Assembly (NCBI RefSeq): GCF_000948415.1
Contig: NZ_JYII01000006.1
Span: 372,001 to 436,000, forward strand
Reading direction: 5' to 3'
Source of the DNA: Thalassospira sp. HJ
GTDB lineage: Bacteria; Pseudomonadota; Alphaproteobacteria; Rhodospirillales; Thalassospiraceae
Length of the DNA: 64,000 nt
A model generated the notes under the pieces. The model did not search any database. It had not been told where the DNA came from and saw only the letters and a list, made by a program, of their open reading frames with translations. Below, one piece after another: positions 20,035-28,411 of the stretch. The position numbers were made by a program, and so were the translations under genes. Each line of letters opens with the position of its first letter. Position 1 is the stretch's first letter.

Positions 20035-22266
20035 TCACATAAAGCTGTAAGGGTCGATATCGACCTGCACGCGGACACTGCCCGGTGTCTTGACCTTTGA
20101 CAGCCAATCATGGATCAGCGCCTGCATCTTGACCGACTTGTCAGCCCTGATCATGAAGCGCCGCCGATAGCGCCCGCGCAACAGCGAAAGCGGTGCCGGG
20201 GCCGGCCCCAAAACCATCAGCCCATCACCGCGCGGGGCGGCACGGCCAATGCGCCAGGCGGCTTCATCGACCTCGTTTTCTTTTTTGCCACTTATAATAA
20301 GGGCGGCAAGGCGACCATGCGGCGGCATGCCATGGGTCATGCGCTGGGACAGCTCCACCTCGTTAAAAGCATCGCGATCCCCCGCAGCAATCGCCTTGAT
20401 CACCCGGTTGACCGGATCTGCTGTTTGCAAGATCACTGTGCCCGGCCGATCCCCGCGCCCGGCACGCCCGGCCACCTGCGTCAGCAATTGATAGCTTCGT
20501 TCAGCTGCGCGCAAATCACCACCCGCCAAGCCAAGATCGGCATCCACCACCCCGACAAGGGTCAGCATCGGGAAGTGATAGCCCTTGGCCAAAATCTGGG
20601 TGCCGATCAGAAGATCGACCTCGTGATTATGCACACGCTTGATCAGTTCGGCTGCGGCCTTGGGCCCCATGATGTTATCGGATGTCGCGACCTCGACCCG
20701 GATATCGGGGAAGGTTTCGACTGCTTCCTCATAGAGGCGCTCCACCCCCGGACCGCAGGGGGCCAGTTTGCCTTCGGCCCCGCAGGATGGGCAGGCATCG
20801 GGTGCCTTGGCCTGATAACCGCAATGATGGCATTGCAATTTGCCCCATGCCCGATGTTCGACCAGCCAGGCCGTACAGTTTGGGCACTGGAAGCGATGAC
20901 CACAGGCCCGGCACAGCGTTAGCGGAGCGTAACCGCGCCGGTTGAGGAACAGCATCGCCTGCTCACCACTGGCGAAGGTTTCCGCCAGACGTTTCTTGAG
21001 CGTCGGGGTAATCCAGCGATTGCGTTCGGGTTTGTCCTGGCGGATATCAATGATCTCGACACTGGGCAATACGGCCGCGCCATGACGGCTACCCAGCTGA
21101 ACACGCTGATAACGCCCGGCTTCAACATTGGCCAATGTTTCAAGTGACGGTGTAGCCGACGCCAGAACGACAGGAATATTGCCCAGATGCGCGCGCGTCA
21201 CCGCCATGTCGCGTGCGTGATACATCACCCCGTCTTCCTGCTTAAAGGCGTGTTCATGTTCCTCGTCGACCACGATCAGGCCAAGATCATGATAGGGCAA
21301 AAACAAAGCCGACCTCGCCCCGACAACCAATCGCGCCGAACCATCCGCCACCGCCCGCCAGGTATCGCGTCGTCTGGCCTGTCCGACTTCAGAATGCCAA
21401 AGGGCGGGCTCCACGCCAAACCGGTCGCGGAAGCGTTGGAGCCACTGGGCCGAAAGTGCGATTTCCGGCAACAGGACGACAACCTGCTGACCCTTTGCCA
21501 GGGCTGCACGGACAGGTTCAAAGTAAACCTCGGTCTTGCCCGACCCGGTCACCCCATCCAGAAGCGTGCAGGAAAAGCCGCCCTGCTCAAGGCGGGCACA
21601 CAGGGCATCGGCGGCCTCATTCTGCTCGGCTGACAAATCGGGACGGGGAATTTCAAGATCGGGGGCCTCAAACGGCGACGGTGGTGTCACCATCAAACGC
21701 TGCACGGCACCGGCTTCGACCAAGCCTTTAACAACACTGGCCCCTGCACCGGTTTCACGCAGGATATCGCCCTGCTCCATCGGGGGATGATCGGCCAGAA
21801 ACGCCAGCACACGTTTACGCGGCGGCGTCATGCGCAAGCTTGCCGCATCAAATTCCGGGTTCAGGGTAAAACGAAAGATCGGTTTGGGGGCCTCTAGCGC
21901 GTCGGGGACGCTCATCGCCATGCGCAGAACCGCACCCTGCGGGGACATGGTATAGGCCGACACCCAATCAATAAATTTGCGCGTCACGTCATCCATCGGG
22001 GGCGCTGGCAGAACGCCAAAAATTTCGCGCAGCTTGGCGGGATCAACATCGCCCTTGGCATCGCCCCAGACGACACCGCGCTGGGTTTGTCGACCCAAAG
22101 GAATTTCCACGAAATCGCCCGGTGCAACGGACAATCCATCGGGCACCAGATAGTCATAAGGACCTGCCAAAGGCAGGGGCGGCAGGACGCTCACGGTCTG
22201 GGCGGTTACCTCAAAGGCCGGATCATTCGCAAACAAATTTCCAGAGGTGGCCTTTGCGGCACTCAT
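20035..22266 (-). CDS. priA: Primosomal protein N', replication restart helicase PriA
   Basis: A 743-residue 3'-5' superfamily 2 helicase that reloads the replisome at stalled forks. In order: an N-terminal fork-binding domain with PYDYLVPDGLSVAPGDFVEIPLG, Walker A GVTGSGKTEVYF, Walker B VVDEEH, a cysteine-rich zinc domain (CRACGHRFQCPNC and later CHHCGY, CPSC), then motifs V-VI with GTQILAKGYHFP and TQVAGRAGRGDRPG. It is complete and convergent with the solute-binding gene. Confidence 0.96.
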   Translation of the reverse strand: MSAAKATSGNLFANDPAFEVTAQTVSVLPPLPLAGPYDYLVPDGLSVAPGDFVEIPLGRQTQRGVVWGDAKGDVDPAKLREIFGVLPAPPMDDVTRKFIDWVSAYTMSPQGAVLRMAMSVPDALEAPKPIFRFTLNPEFDAASLRMTPPRKRVLAFLADHPPMEQGDILRETGAGASVVKGLVEAGAVQRLMVTPPSPFEAPDLEIPRPDLSAEQNEAADALCARLEQGGFSCTLLDGVTGSGKTEVYFEPVRAALAKGQQVVVLLPEIALSAQWLQRFRDRFGVEPALWHSEVGQARRRDTWRAVADGSARLVVGARSALFLPYHDLGLIVVDEEHEHAFKQEDGVMYHARDMAVTRAHLGNIPVVLASATPSLETLANVEAGRYQRVQLGSRHGAAVLPSVEIIDIRQDKPERNRWITPTLKKRLAETFASGEQAMLFLNRRGYAPLTLCRACGHRFQCPNCTAWLVEHRAWGKLQCHHCGYQAKAPDACPSCGAEGKLAPCGPGVERLYEEAVETFPDIRVEVATSDNIMGPKAAAELIKRVHNHEVDLLIGTQILAKGYHFPMLTLVGVVDADLGLAGGDLRAAERSYQLLTQVAGRAGRGDRPGTVILQTADPVNRVIKAIAAGDRDAFNEVELSQRMTHGMPPHGRLAALIISGKKENEVDEAAWRIGRAAPRGDGLMVLGPAPAPLSLLRGRYRRRFMIRADKSVKMQALIHDWLSKVKTPGSVRVQVDIDPYSFM

Positions 22267-22437
22267 ATATTATAAACCCCGTGAGGTTGCCCATCCGACC
22301 GGTGCCCTTTCAGGATCGCCAGCTACTGGGCACAGAAATTAACGGTCCCACAGCAAGGATCTGGTTCCGTCATCAGATGATCCAGAACCTAGCAGCTAAC
22401 CGCATCATTGAACAACAGGTCCTAAACAGGAATTCCA

Positions 22438-23094
22438 ATGAAGTTTTTCATCGATACCGCTGACATCGACGCAATCCGCGAACTGGCCATGTCCGGCCTC
22501 GTGGACGGTGTCACCACCAACCCCTCGCTGGTAGCAAAAACAGGCCGACCGTTTCTCGAACTGATCAAGGAAATTTGTGACGTTGTCGACGGCCCGGTCA
22601 GCGCTGAAGTTGCTGCGACCGATTACGAAACCATGGTTGCCGAAGGCCGCAAGCTTGCCAAGATCGCCGACAATGTCGTCGTCAAGCTGCCGCTGACCGC
22701 TGATGGCCTCAAGGCTTGCCGCACCTTCACCGACGAAGGCATTCAGACCAACGTTACGCTTTGCTTCTCGGTTGGTCAGGCCATTCTGGCTGCCAAAGCT
22801 GGCGCGACCTATGTTTCGCCGTTCGTTGGCCGTCTGGACGACATTTCCTCTGACGGTATGCAGCTGATTGCCGACATCGTTGATGTTTATGGCAACTACC
22901 CGAACTGGACCACCGAAGTGCTTGTTGCTTCGGCACGTGGTCCGCAGCATGTTGTCGACTCGGCCCGTCTTGGTGCTGACGTTGTCACCATCCCGCCGCA
23001 GGTTCTGGGTCAGCTGACCAAACACCCGTTGACCGACAAAGGCCTCGAAGCCTTCCTCGCCGATTGGGAAAAAACCGGCCAGTCGATCCTGTAA
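22438..23094 (+). CDS. fsa: Transaldolase, fructose-6-phosphate-aldolase-like (TalC/Fsa type)
   Basis: A 218-residue small transaldolase with a TIM-barrel fold. VTTNPSL (25-31) and the Schiff-base lysine K83 in VVVKLPLT are present, as is the short family length. It either transfers dihydroxyacetone units in the pentose phosphate pathway (transaldolase) or cleaves fructose-6-phosphate; alphaproteobacterial members are usually annotated as transaldolase. The SD ACAGGAA lies upstream. The palindromic element at 23121 begins 27 nt after its stop. Confidence 0.93.
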   Translation: MKFFIDTADIDAIRELAMSGLVDGVTTNPSLVAKTGRPFLELIKEICDVVDGPVSAEVAATDYETMVAEGRKLAKIADNVVVKLPLTADGLKACRTFTDEGIQTNVTLCFSVGQAILAAKAGATYVSPFVGRLDDISSDGMQLIADIVDVYGNYPNWTTEVLVASARGPQHVVDSARLGADVVTIPPQVLGQLTKHPLTDKGLEAFLADWEKTGQSIL

Positions 23095-23120
23095 TTTTGG
23101 ATCGCTAATCGCGACAGACA

Positions 23121-23389
23121 TTTAGGGGCCAAACTGACTCACATGACCGCCCCGGCAACTGATATGAGAGAAAAAGCAAGGAAAAGCCCGCAGATCGGGG
23201 TGATTCCCGGTCAAGGGATTTGACGCAGAGGCTTTCTCTCATAGCAGTTGTCCTTCGGATCACTCCGATTTGCACGGGCTATTTTGTCGCAAAACCTTGA
23301 AAGATATAGATCTTCCGGCGATTTTGCTCCGCATATCCGCACAAATCCGGGTGACCGGGACGATTATGTGAGTCAGTTTGGCCCCTAAA
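23121..23389. repeat. 269-bp palindromic element, MITE-like, with three-way-junction folding
   Basis: It is bounded by a perfect 24-bp inverted repeat (23121-23144 and 23366-23389; core AGGGGCCAAACTGACTC) that continues inward imperfectly for 11 bp. Inside are two further inverted repeats that fill the interior: 23156-23173 with 23233-23250 (17/18), and 23260-23277 with 23337-23354 (15/18). The three stems meet without gaps except a 9-nt linker, so the sequence can fold as a three-way junction. TA dinucleotides at both tips (23123 and 23386) fit a TA target duplication. It contains no ORF. I infer a non-autonomous transposable element or a structured RNA. Confidence 0.75.
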
Positions 23390-23412
23390 AACCCGCACCC
23401 CGCGCGGTTTTT
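23387..23412 (+). terminator. Possible terminator at the right edge of the element
   Basis: AAAAACC...CGC pairs with GCG...GGTTTTT around ACCCC. It lies just after the palindromic element and may terminate fsa transcripts. Confidence 0.5.
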
Positions 23413-23423
23413 AACATGCATTT

Positions 23424-23459
23424 AACCCGGCAGCCCGCATTGTGGCAGCCGGGTTTTTT
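23424..23459 (+). terminator. Intrinsic terminator before the DUF484 gene
   Basis: AACCCGGC pairs with GCCGGGTT around a 16-nt loop and is followed by TTTT. It lies 27 nt upstream of the DUF484 start, so the promoter of that gene may overlap it. Confidence 0.75.
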
Positions 23460-23485
23460 GTTTCTCACTTTTCAAGCCGGAACCG

Positions 23486-24175
23486 ATGGAAAAGACAGCT
23501 TTGCGCGCCGATGATGTCGCGGACTACCTTGCCGAACATCCCGAATTCTTCACTACGCGCCCGGACTTGCTTGAAAGTCTTGATCTGCCGATGCGCGAAC
23601 TGGGCAATGGCGTTGCCGACATGCAGCAATATGTCGTCGCCCGCCTGCGCGATGAACGCGAAAAGCTGCGTGGTGCCACCAGCGAGCTGATCAATATTTC
23701 GAAATCCAACCTCGAAACCCAAAGCCGGATTCACCGTGCGGTTCTGGCACTTCTGAACGCGCGCGGGTTTGAAACCTTTGTCGAGGCGTTGCAGGATCTC
23801 GTCCCCGAACTGCTCGACCTTGATGCCATCGCGTTGTGCTTTGAAGAATGCAATGAAGCCCCGGTACCAAGCTGCGATGGCCGGGTGCGTCGCTTGGTCG
23901 CTGGTGCGGTTGATCAGGTTCTTGGTGAAGAACAAGATGTCTGGCTTCTGCCTGATGATGCGGGGGATGAGGCGATCTTTGGCCCGAAGGCGTCCGATAT
24001 CCGTTCTGCCGCGATTGTGCGTCTGGCGCCGTTTTATGGTGATCCGGTCGGGCTTGTTGCCTTTGGCGTCAAGGAGCCGGATTATTTCAGCCCGGCGCAG
24101 GCCAATGATCTGATCATGTTCCTGGCTTCTGTTATCGAGTTTGGTGTGCGTCGATGGTTGACCCAAACGGTCTGA
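23486..24175 (+). CDS. DUF484 family GAF-like protein
   Basis: A 229-residue protein of the DUF484 family. The N-terminal segment VADYLAEHPEFFTTRPDLLE is the family hallmark, followed by a coiled-coil region (about 50-75) and a GAF-like sensory domain. Function is unknown; in many proteobacteria it lies beside xerC. Here its 3' end overlaps xerC by 22 nt, so the two are co-translated. An SD is hard to see; the start is at the conserved N-terminus. Confidence 0.88.
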   Translation: MEKTALRADDVADYLAEHPEFFTTRPDLLESLDLPMRELGNGVADMQQYVVARLRDEREKLRGATSELINISKSNLETQSRIHRAVLALLNARGFETFVEALQDLVPELLDLDAIALCFEECNEAPVPSCDGRVRRLVAGAVDQVLGEEQDVWLLPDDAGDEAIFGPKASDIRSAAIVRLAPFYGDPVGLVAFGVKEPDYFSPAQANDLIMFLASVIEFGVRRWLTQTV

Positions 24176-25104
24176 CCGCCATCACCCTGCCGCAGGATGT
24201 GCGCGAGGCCATTGCCGACTGGCGTGGCTGGCTTGCCAATGAGCGCCGCGCCTCCAACCACACCACGGAAAACTATCTCGCCGATCTTTATGCCTTTCTG
24301 GGCTTTGTGAAAGATCATCTTGGTGATCCGCCGACGCTCCGCGATTTGCTGCGCCTGAACCCGCGCGATTTTCGAAGCTGGCTGGCCAGACGCAGCATGG
24401 ATGGCATGGCCAAGACATCTACCGCGCGGGCCCTTTCAAGCTTGCGCAATTTCTATCGGTTCCTTGAACGATCCGGGCGCGGGCAGAATGCCGCCGTGCA
24501 GTCGATCCGTAATCCGCGCTTGCCGCAATCAACGCCCAAGCCGCTCGCCCCCGATGACGCGATGGCGGTGCTTGAAAATGCCGATGCCTGGCAGGATGAA
24601 CCGTGGCTTGGCAAACGCAACCTTGCACTCTTTACCCTGCTTTATGGCTGCGGGCTGCGTATTTCCGAGGCGCTTGATCTTAATGCCAATCAACGCCCGA
24701 CCGGGGATTCGATGGTGATCACCGGTAAGGGCAACAAGCAGCGCCTTGTCCCGGTTCTACCCATCGTGCGGGACGCGATCGAGGATTATGTGCGCACCTG
24801 CCCCTTTGCACCGAATGGCGATGATCCGTTGTTCCTTGGCGCACGTGGTAAACGCCTTGTCGCGCAGGTCGCCCAGCGCGAAATGCGCAAGGTGCGCGAA
24901 CTTTTAAACCTGCCTGATACCGCCACCCCGCACGCGCTGCGCCATTCCTTTGCCACCCACCTTCTGGCGGGTGGGGGTGATTTGCGCACCATTCAGGATT
25001 TGCTGGGCCACGCGTCGCTTTCGACCACCCAGCGCTATACGGCTGTTGATACCGAACAATTGATGGCGGTCTATAACGGCACCCATCCGCGTGCCCGGCG
25101 CTGA
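24154..25104 (+). CDS. xerC: Tyrosine recombinase XerC
   Basis: A 316-residue site-specific recombinase that resolves chromosome dimers at dif with XerD. It has an N-terminal SAM-like DNA-binding domain (about 20-110) and a C-terminal catalytic domain with the full set R169, K192, H260, R263, H286 and Y295. The motif HALRHSFATHLLAGGGDL is typical of XerC/D. Context (overlap with DUF484) favours XerC over a phage integrase. Confidence 0.93.
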   Translation: MVDPNGLTAITLPQDVREAIADWRGWLANERRASNHTTENYLADLYAFLGFVKDHLGDPPTLRDLLRLNPRDFRSWLARRSMDGMAKTSTARALSSLRNFYRFLERSGRGQNAAVQSIRNPRLPQSTPKPLAPDDAMAVLENADAWQDEPWLGKRNLALFTLLYGCGLRISEALDLNANQRPTGDSMVITGKGNKQRLVPVLPIVRDAIEDYVRTCPFAPNGDDPLFLGARGKRLVAQVAQREMRKVRELLNLPDTATPHALRHSFATHLLAGGGDLRTIQDLLGHASLSTTQRYTAVDTEQLMAVYNGTHPRARR

Positions 25105-25115
25105 TCAAGCACGTC

Positions 25116-25141
25116 GGAACCCTCCTTTGCGCGCATGCGTT
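25116..25141 (+). promoter_or_regulatory. EcfG-like (general stress) promoter candidate for the YrhK gene
   Basis: GGAAC (25116-25120), 17 nt, CGTT (25138-25141) matches the alphaproteobacterial EcfG promoter form GGAAC-N16/17-CGTT. Transcription would start near 25149, 46 nt before the downstream gene. Confidence 0.5.
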
Positions 25142-25194
25142 CATGAACGCAGACAATCCACCCTTCCTGCCCCGCGACAAGAGACAGAAGTCTG

Positions 25195-25500
25195 ATGAAG
25201 CTTTTTCGATCCCGCCGCTTTGATGCCAGCCATCGCCACCGCCAGATTTACAGCGCCTATGAGATTGCCTATTCCGCCGTCGACCTTTTGGCGGCTGTGC
25301 TGTTCATTGTCGGAAGCTTTTTGTTTCTCGATGACGAAACGGTCAAGGCCGGGACATGGCTGTTTATCATTGGATCGGTGTTCTTTGCCGCCCGCCCGGC
25401 CGTGCGTCTTGCGCGTGAGCTGCATTTGGCCGGACTGGGCGAAGGGGACCGGGAAGACGGTACCGAGACCGCGACGGCGGCAACTCGTTCCGGTTCCTGA
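25195..25500 (+). CDS. YrhK domain small membrane protein
   Basis: A 101-residue protein with two membrane segments (about 25-45 and 52-66) in the YrhK pattern: YEIAYSAVDLLAAVLFIVGS, a short loop (ETVKAGTWLF), then a second segment ending in RPAVRLARELHL. The soluble tail is Thr/Ala-rich. The family has no established function. The EcfG-like promoter upstream suggests stress induction (inference). Confidence 0.8.
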   Translation: MKLFRSRRFDASHRHRQIYSAYEIAYSAVDLLAAVLFIVGSFLFLDDETVKAGTWLFIIGSVFFAARPAVRLARELHLAGLGEGDREDGTETATAATRSGS

Positions 25501-25586
25501 GTCTCATTTGAGAAAATTTCAGTTCCTTGCGATCACTGTTCACCCTTAGACTGCGTGCAACTAACCGAAATCCCCGGAGGAAATCC

Positions 25587-26192
25587 ATGATTCTGCGTTC
25601 CAGTGGTCCGTCGCCGTTTGGTCGGAAAGTCAAAATCGTTGCCAAGATGCTTGGCATTTATGACCAGCTGACGGTGGAAATGTCGAACACCAACGACCCG
25701 GCAGATACCCTGCGCCAGCAAAACCCGCTGGGTAAAATTCCGATCCTGATCCTTGATGATGGCCGCAGGATTTTCGATAGCCGTGTGATCTGTGAATATC
25801 TTGACGCACAGGTCGATGGCACCACCCTGCATCCGACCGAAAGCGATGCCCGGTGGGAAGCGCTGACCCTTCAGGCACTTGGCGATGGCATTGTCGATGC
25901 CTCCATCCTGCAGGTTTACGAAACCCGCATGCGCCCGGAAGACAAACGCCATGACGACTGGCTGTCCTATCAGGCCGACAAGGTCAAACGGTCGCTGGAT
26001 CATCTGAGCGCCAATGCGCCGTCGCTCGAAGGTGACCTGACAATTGGCCATGTCGCGATTGCCTGTGCGCTGGGCTATCTTGATCTGCGCTTTGATAGCA
26101 AATGGCGCGAAAACTATCCGACGCTGGTCACTTGGCTTGAAACCTTTGACGCGCGCGTTCCGGCCTTTGAGGCCACCAAATTTGTCGCCTGA
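25587..26192 (+). CDS. Glutathione S-transferase family protein
   Basis: A 201-residue soluble protein. The N-terminal thioredoxin-fold domain (1-78) has SSGPSPFGRKVKI, where the Ser/Pro region replaces the Cys of other classes, NPLGKIPIL with the cis-Pro, and DSRVICEYLD, the glutathione-contacting Ser motif. A helical domain follows. The likely role is glutathione-dependent conjugation or reduction; the substrate is unknown. The ATG at 25587 follows the SD CGGAGGAAATCC; the longer frame from 25527 has none. A strong stem-loop lies just downstream. Confidence 0.88.
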   Translation: MILRSSGPSPFGRKVKIVAKMLGIYDQLTVEMSNTNDPADTLRQQNPLGKIPILILDDGRRIFDSRVICEYLDAQVDGTTLHPTESDARWEALTLQALGDGIVDASILQVYETRMRPEDKRHDDWLSYQADKVKRSLDHLSANAPSLEGDLTIGHVAIACALGYLDLRFDSKWRENYPTLVTWLETFDARVPAFEATKFVA

Positions 26193-26197
26193 TCTGC

Positions 26198-26242
26198 GAT
26201 CCTTTGGCGCAAGTTGACACATGTTCGCTTGCGCCAAGGATC
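26198..26242 (+). other. Strong stem-loop after the GST gene, no U-tract
   Basis: GATCCTTTGGCGCAAG (26198-26213) pairs with CTTGCGCCAAGGATC (26228-26242) over 15 bp with one bulge, loop 14 nt. No T-run follows, so it is not a classical terminator; it may protect the 3' end of the transcript. Confidence 0.6.
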
Positions 26243-26298
26243 AAAGCCGTTAAATCAAGTGCTTACCCACTAAAAATCAACCCGGAGCCTTTTACACA

Positions 26299-26790
26299 AT
26301 GTCCCGTCTGAACAGCGTTATCCGCCGCCTTCAAGCCCAACGCGATTGCCTGAATGCGGCCGCCGAAATGATCAAGGATCAGGACGGGATCGTGCTTGAA
26401 GTCGGGCTTGGTAACGGACGCACCTTTGATCACCTGCGCGAAATCATGCCCGACCGCGAGATTTTCGTCTTTGATCGTCAGATCGCTGCCCACCCGAAAT
26501 GCATCCCTGATGATGACCATCTGTTCCTGGGTGATATCTTTGAAACCCTTCCCAAGGCGGTTGAGCGTTTCAAGGGAAAGGTGGCACTCGTGCATTCCGA
26601 TGTCGGCACCGGGGATGAGGCGCTTAATGCCAAAATCGCATCCTTTATCGGATCAACCCTGCCGCCGGCATTGATGGTCGGTGCCATCGTCGCATCTGAT
26701 CAGAAAATCGATGTGCCGGGGACAATTGCCGAACCGCTCCCGGAAGGCGTTCCAAAAGATCGCTATTTCTTCCGCCGTTATCAGGGCTAA
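26299..26790 (+). CDS. Class I SAM-dependent methyltransferase-like protein (Methyltransf_17 type)
   Basis: A 163-residue protein with a Rossmann glycine motif VLEVGLGNGRTFDHL (about 33-47), an acidic end of beta2 (FVFDRQIAAHP), and VALVHSDVGTGDE at motif IV. These suggest SAM binding. The compact form resembles the PF12692-type family. The substrate is unknown. It lies between the GST and the glutamine-synthetase-like gene on the same strand. Confidence 0.75.
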   Translation: MSRLNSVIRRLQAQRDCLNAAAEMIKDQDGIVLEVGLGNGRTFDHLREIMPDREIFVFDRQIAAHPKCIPDDDHLFLGDIFETLPKAVERFKGKVALVHSDVGTGDEALNAKIASFIGSTLPPALMVGAIVASDQKIDVPGTIAEPLPEGVPKDRYFFRRYQG

Positions 26791-26858
26791 TATCCTGCCT
26801 CGCGTCGGTTCTTTGCCTTTTGGGCGGAACAAGTTTTAGCATCTTAGGAAATCGTGCC

Positions 26859-28247
26859 GTGGCCACCGCAAACGCCCCTTCACCCAGTGGAAGTCAATTG
26901 TCCGAAGCACAGGACTTTCTGACCAAATATCCCGATGTCGAGGCCATCGACATCATCCTGACCGACTTTCACGGGATTGGCCGGGGCAAGACGATCCGTC
27001 GTCACGAGCTTGAAAGCATCTATAAATCCGGGCGTGGCTTGCCGAGCTCGTTGTTCGGGCAAGATGTCAGTGGTGAGGATGTTGATGACTGCGGTCTTGT
27101 GCAAACCGGGGGTGGCGGGGATTGCCGCTGCTGGCCAGTGCCGGGCACGCTTGGCTATCTGCCTCATACCGGGCGCGGGCAGCTTTTGATTTCCATGTAT
27201 GAAGAAGACAGCACACCGCATGACGTTGACCCGCGCCATGTATTTGGCGCACAGGTCAAACGGGCTGAGAAGCTTGGCTTCTATCCAATGGGTGCGTTCG
27301 AACTTGAATTTTATCTCGTCGATCAGGCGCCGGATGCCCAAGGGCTTTATCACCCGGCTTCCTATGCTATCACCAAGCGGCGCAGCAAATTGCGCAACAC
27401 CATGTCGGTCGATGAGATTGACGAGATGTCGCCGCTTTTTGATGCGGTCTACGAAGGTGCCAAGCATCTTGATCTGACACTGGAAACCCTGATTTCGGAA
27501 TATGGTCCCGGCCAGTATGAAATGACCATCCGCTATCGCGATCTGATGCGGGCGGCCGATGACGTCATCATCGCCAAACGCCTGATCCGCACGGTCGCAC
27601 GGCGCTTTGGCAAGGAAGCGGTGTTTATGCCCAAGCCATTTGGCAATGAAGCCGGGTCGGGCATGCATTTGCACCTTTCCCTTGCCGGCCCGGATGGCAA
27701 CAATCTGTTTGCCGATCAGGCGGACGGATCGCTAAGCCCGCTTATGCTGCATGCCATTGGCGGCATTCGCGGCACGATTGGTGAAACCATGCTGTTGCTC
27801 GCCCCGTTCATGAATTCCTGGCGCCGCTTTGCATCGGCGATGTATTCACCGGCCTCTGATGACTGGGGCGTTGAAAACCGCACCGTGGCACTCCGCGTAC
27901 CCGGCACACCGGGCAAAACGCGCCATTTCGAACACCGTATTGCCGGTGTCGATGCCAACCCCTATTTGGTCGCGGCTGTGACCCTGGGGGCGGCGCTTGA
28001 CGGGATCGAAGGCAAAATCGATCCGGGCAAACCATGCGAAGATGAAATCGGCGAGGCAAAGGCCCCCAATGACCTGCCGCGTCATTGGCTGGATGCGATT
28101 GACCAGTTCGGCGCATCCGAATTCAACAAACGTACCCTTGGCGAACGCTTCCACACGGCATTCACCAAAATCAAACAGGCCGAATACGAACAGATGGCAC
28201 TGAAGGTTTCAGCGGCAGAATGGGAATATTACGGGTTCTCTGTTTGA
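26859..28247 (+). CDS. Glutamine synthetase family protein (gamma-glutamyl-amine ligase type)
   Basis: A 462-residue ATP-dependent ligase of the glutamine synthetase superfamily. Visible motifs: FELEFYL (E148, E150, metal ligands), GSGMHLHLSL, and NRTVALRVPG with RHFEHRIAGVDANPYL near the active-site arginines. The family variant is close to PuuA-like gamma-glutamylputrescine synthetases and GlnT/GlnA3 proteins, not to the GlnA of nitrogen assimilation. A role in polyamine or amino-sugar catabolism is inferred; no puu genes are adjacent. The start is GTG at 26859 (AGGA upstream); an upstream TTG would add 13 residues. Confidence 0.85.
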   Translation: MATANAPSPSGSQLSEAQDFLTKYPDVEAIDIILTDFHGIGRGKTIRRHELESIYKSGRGLPSSLFGQDVSGEDVDDCGLVQTGGGGDCRCWPVPGTLGYLPHTGRGQLLISMYEEDSTPHDVDPRHVFGAQVKRAEKLGFYPMGAFELEFYLVDQAPDAQGLYHPASYAITKRRSKLRNTMSVDEIDEMSPLFDAVYEGAKHLDLTLETLISEYGPGQYEMTIRYRDLMRAADDVIIAKRLIRTVARRFGKEAVFMPKPFGNEAGSGMHLHLSLAGPDGNNLFADQADGSLSPLMLHAIGGIRGTIGETMLLLAPFMNSWRRFASAMYSPASDDWGVENRTVALRVPGTPGKTRHFEHRIAGVDANPYLVAAVTLGAALDGIEGKIDPGKPCEDEIGEAKAPNDLPRHWLDAIDQFGASEFNKRTLGERFHTAFTKIKQAEYEQMALKVSAAEWEYYGFSV

Positions 28248-28411
28248 TCCCTATTCGCGTGCTTACTCGCGCGTGTGCTGACCGTGAACGGTACTCATCT
28301 GCGCATCACCTTTAATCACACATAATAGAACCAAAGGGATTCTCTTTCCGGACACCTCTGTTTTGCACAATCCACTAGTTGACCGGCTAAAACTTAACAA
28401 AGGGGATTGCC

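Noticed and set aside
22339-22368. EcfG-like promoter for priA (minus-strand GGAAC ... CGTT)
   Set aside because: The spacing is 19 nt, outside the 16-17 nt expected.
23121-23389. Retron-type ncRNA (a1/a2 inverted repeats with internal hairpins)
   Set aside because: The geometry is reminiscent, but no reverse transcriptase gene is nearby; neighbours are fsa, DUF484 and xerC.
24154-25104. The tyrosine recombinase as integrase of a mobile island that includes the palindromic element
   Set aside because: Sequence and the overlap with DUF484 fit housekeeping XerC, and no tRNA, att repeat or cargo genes are visible.
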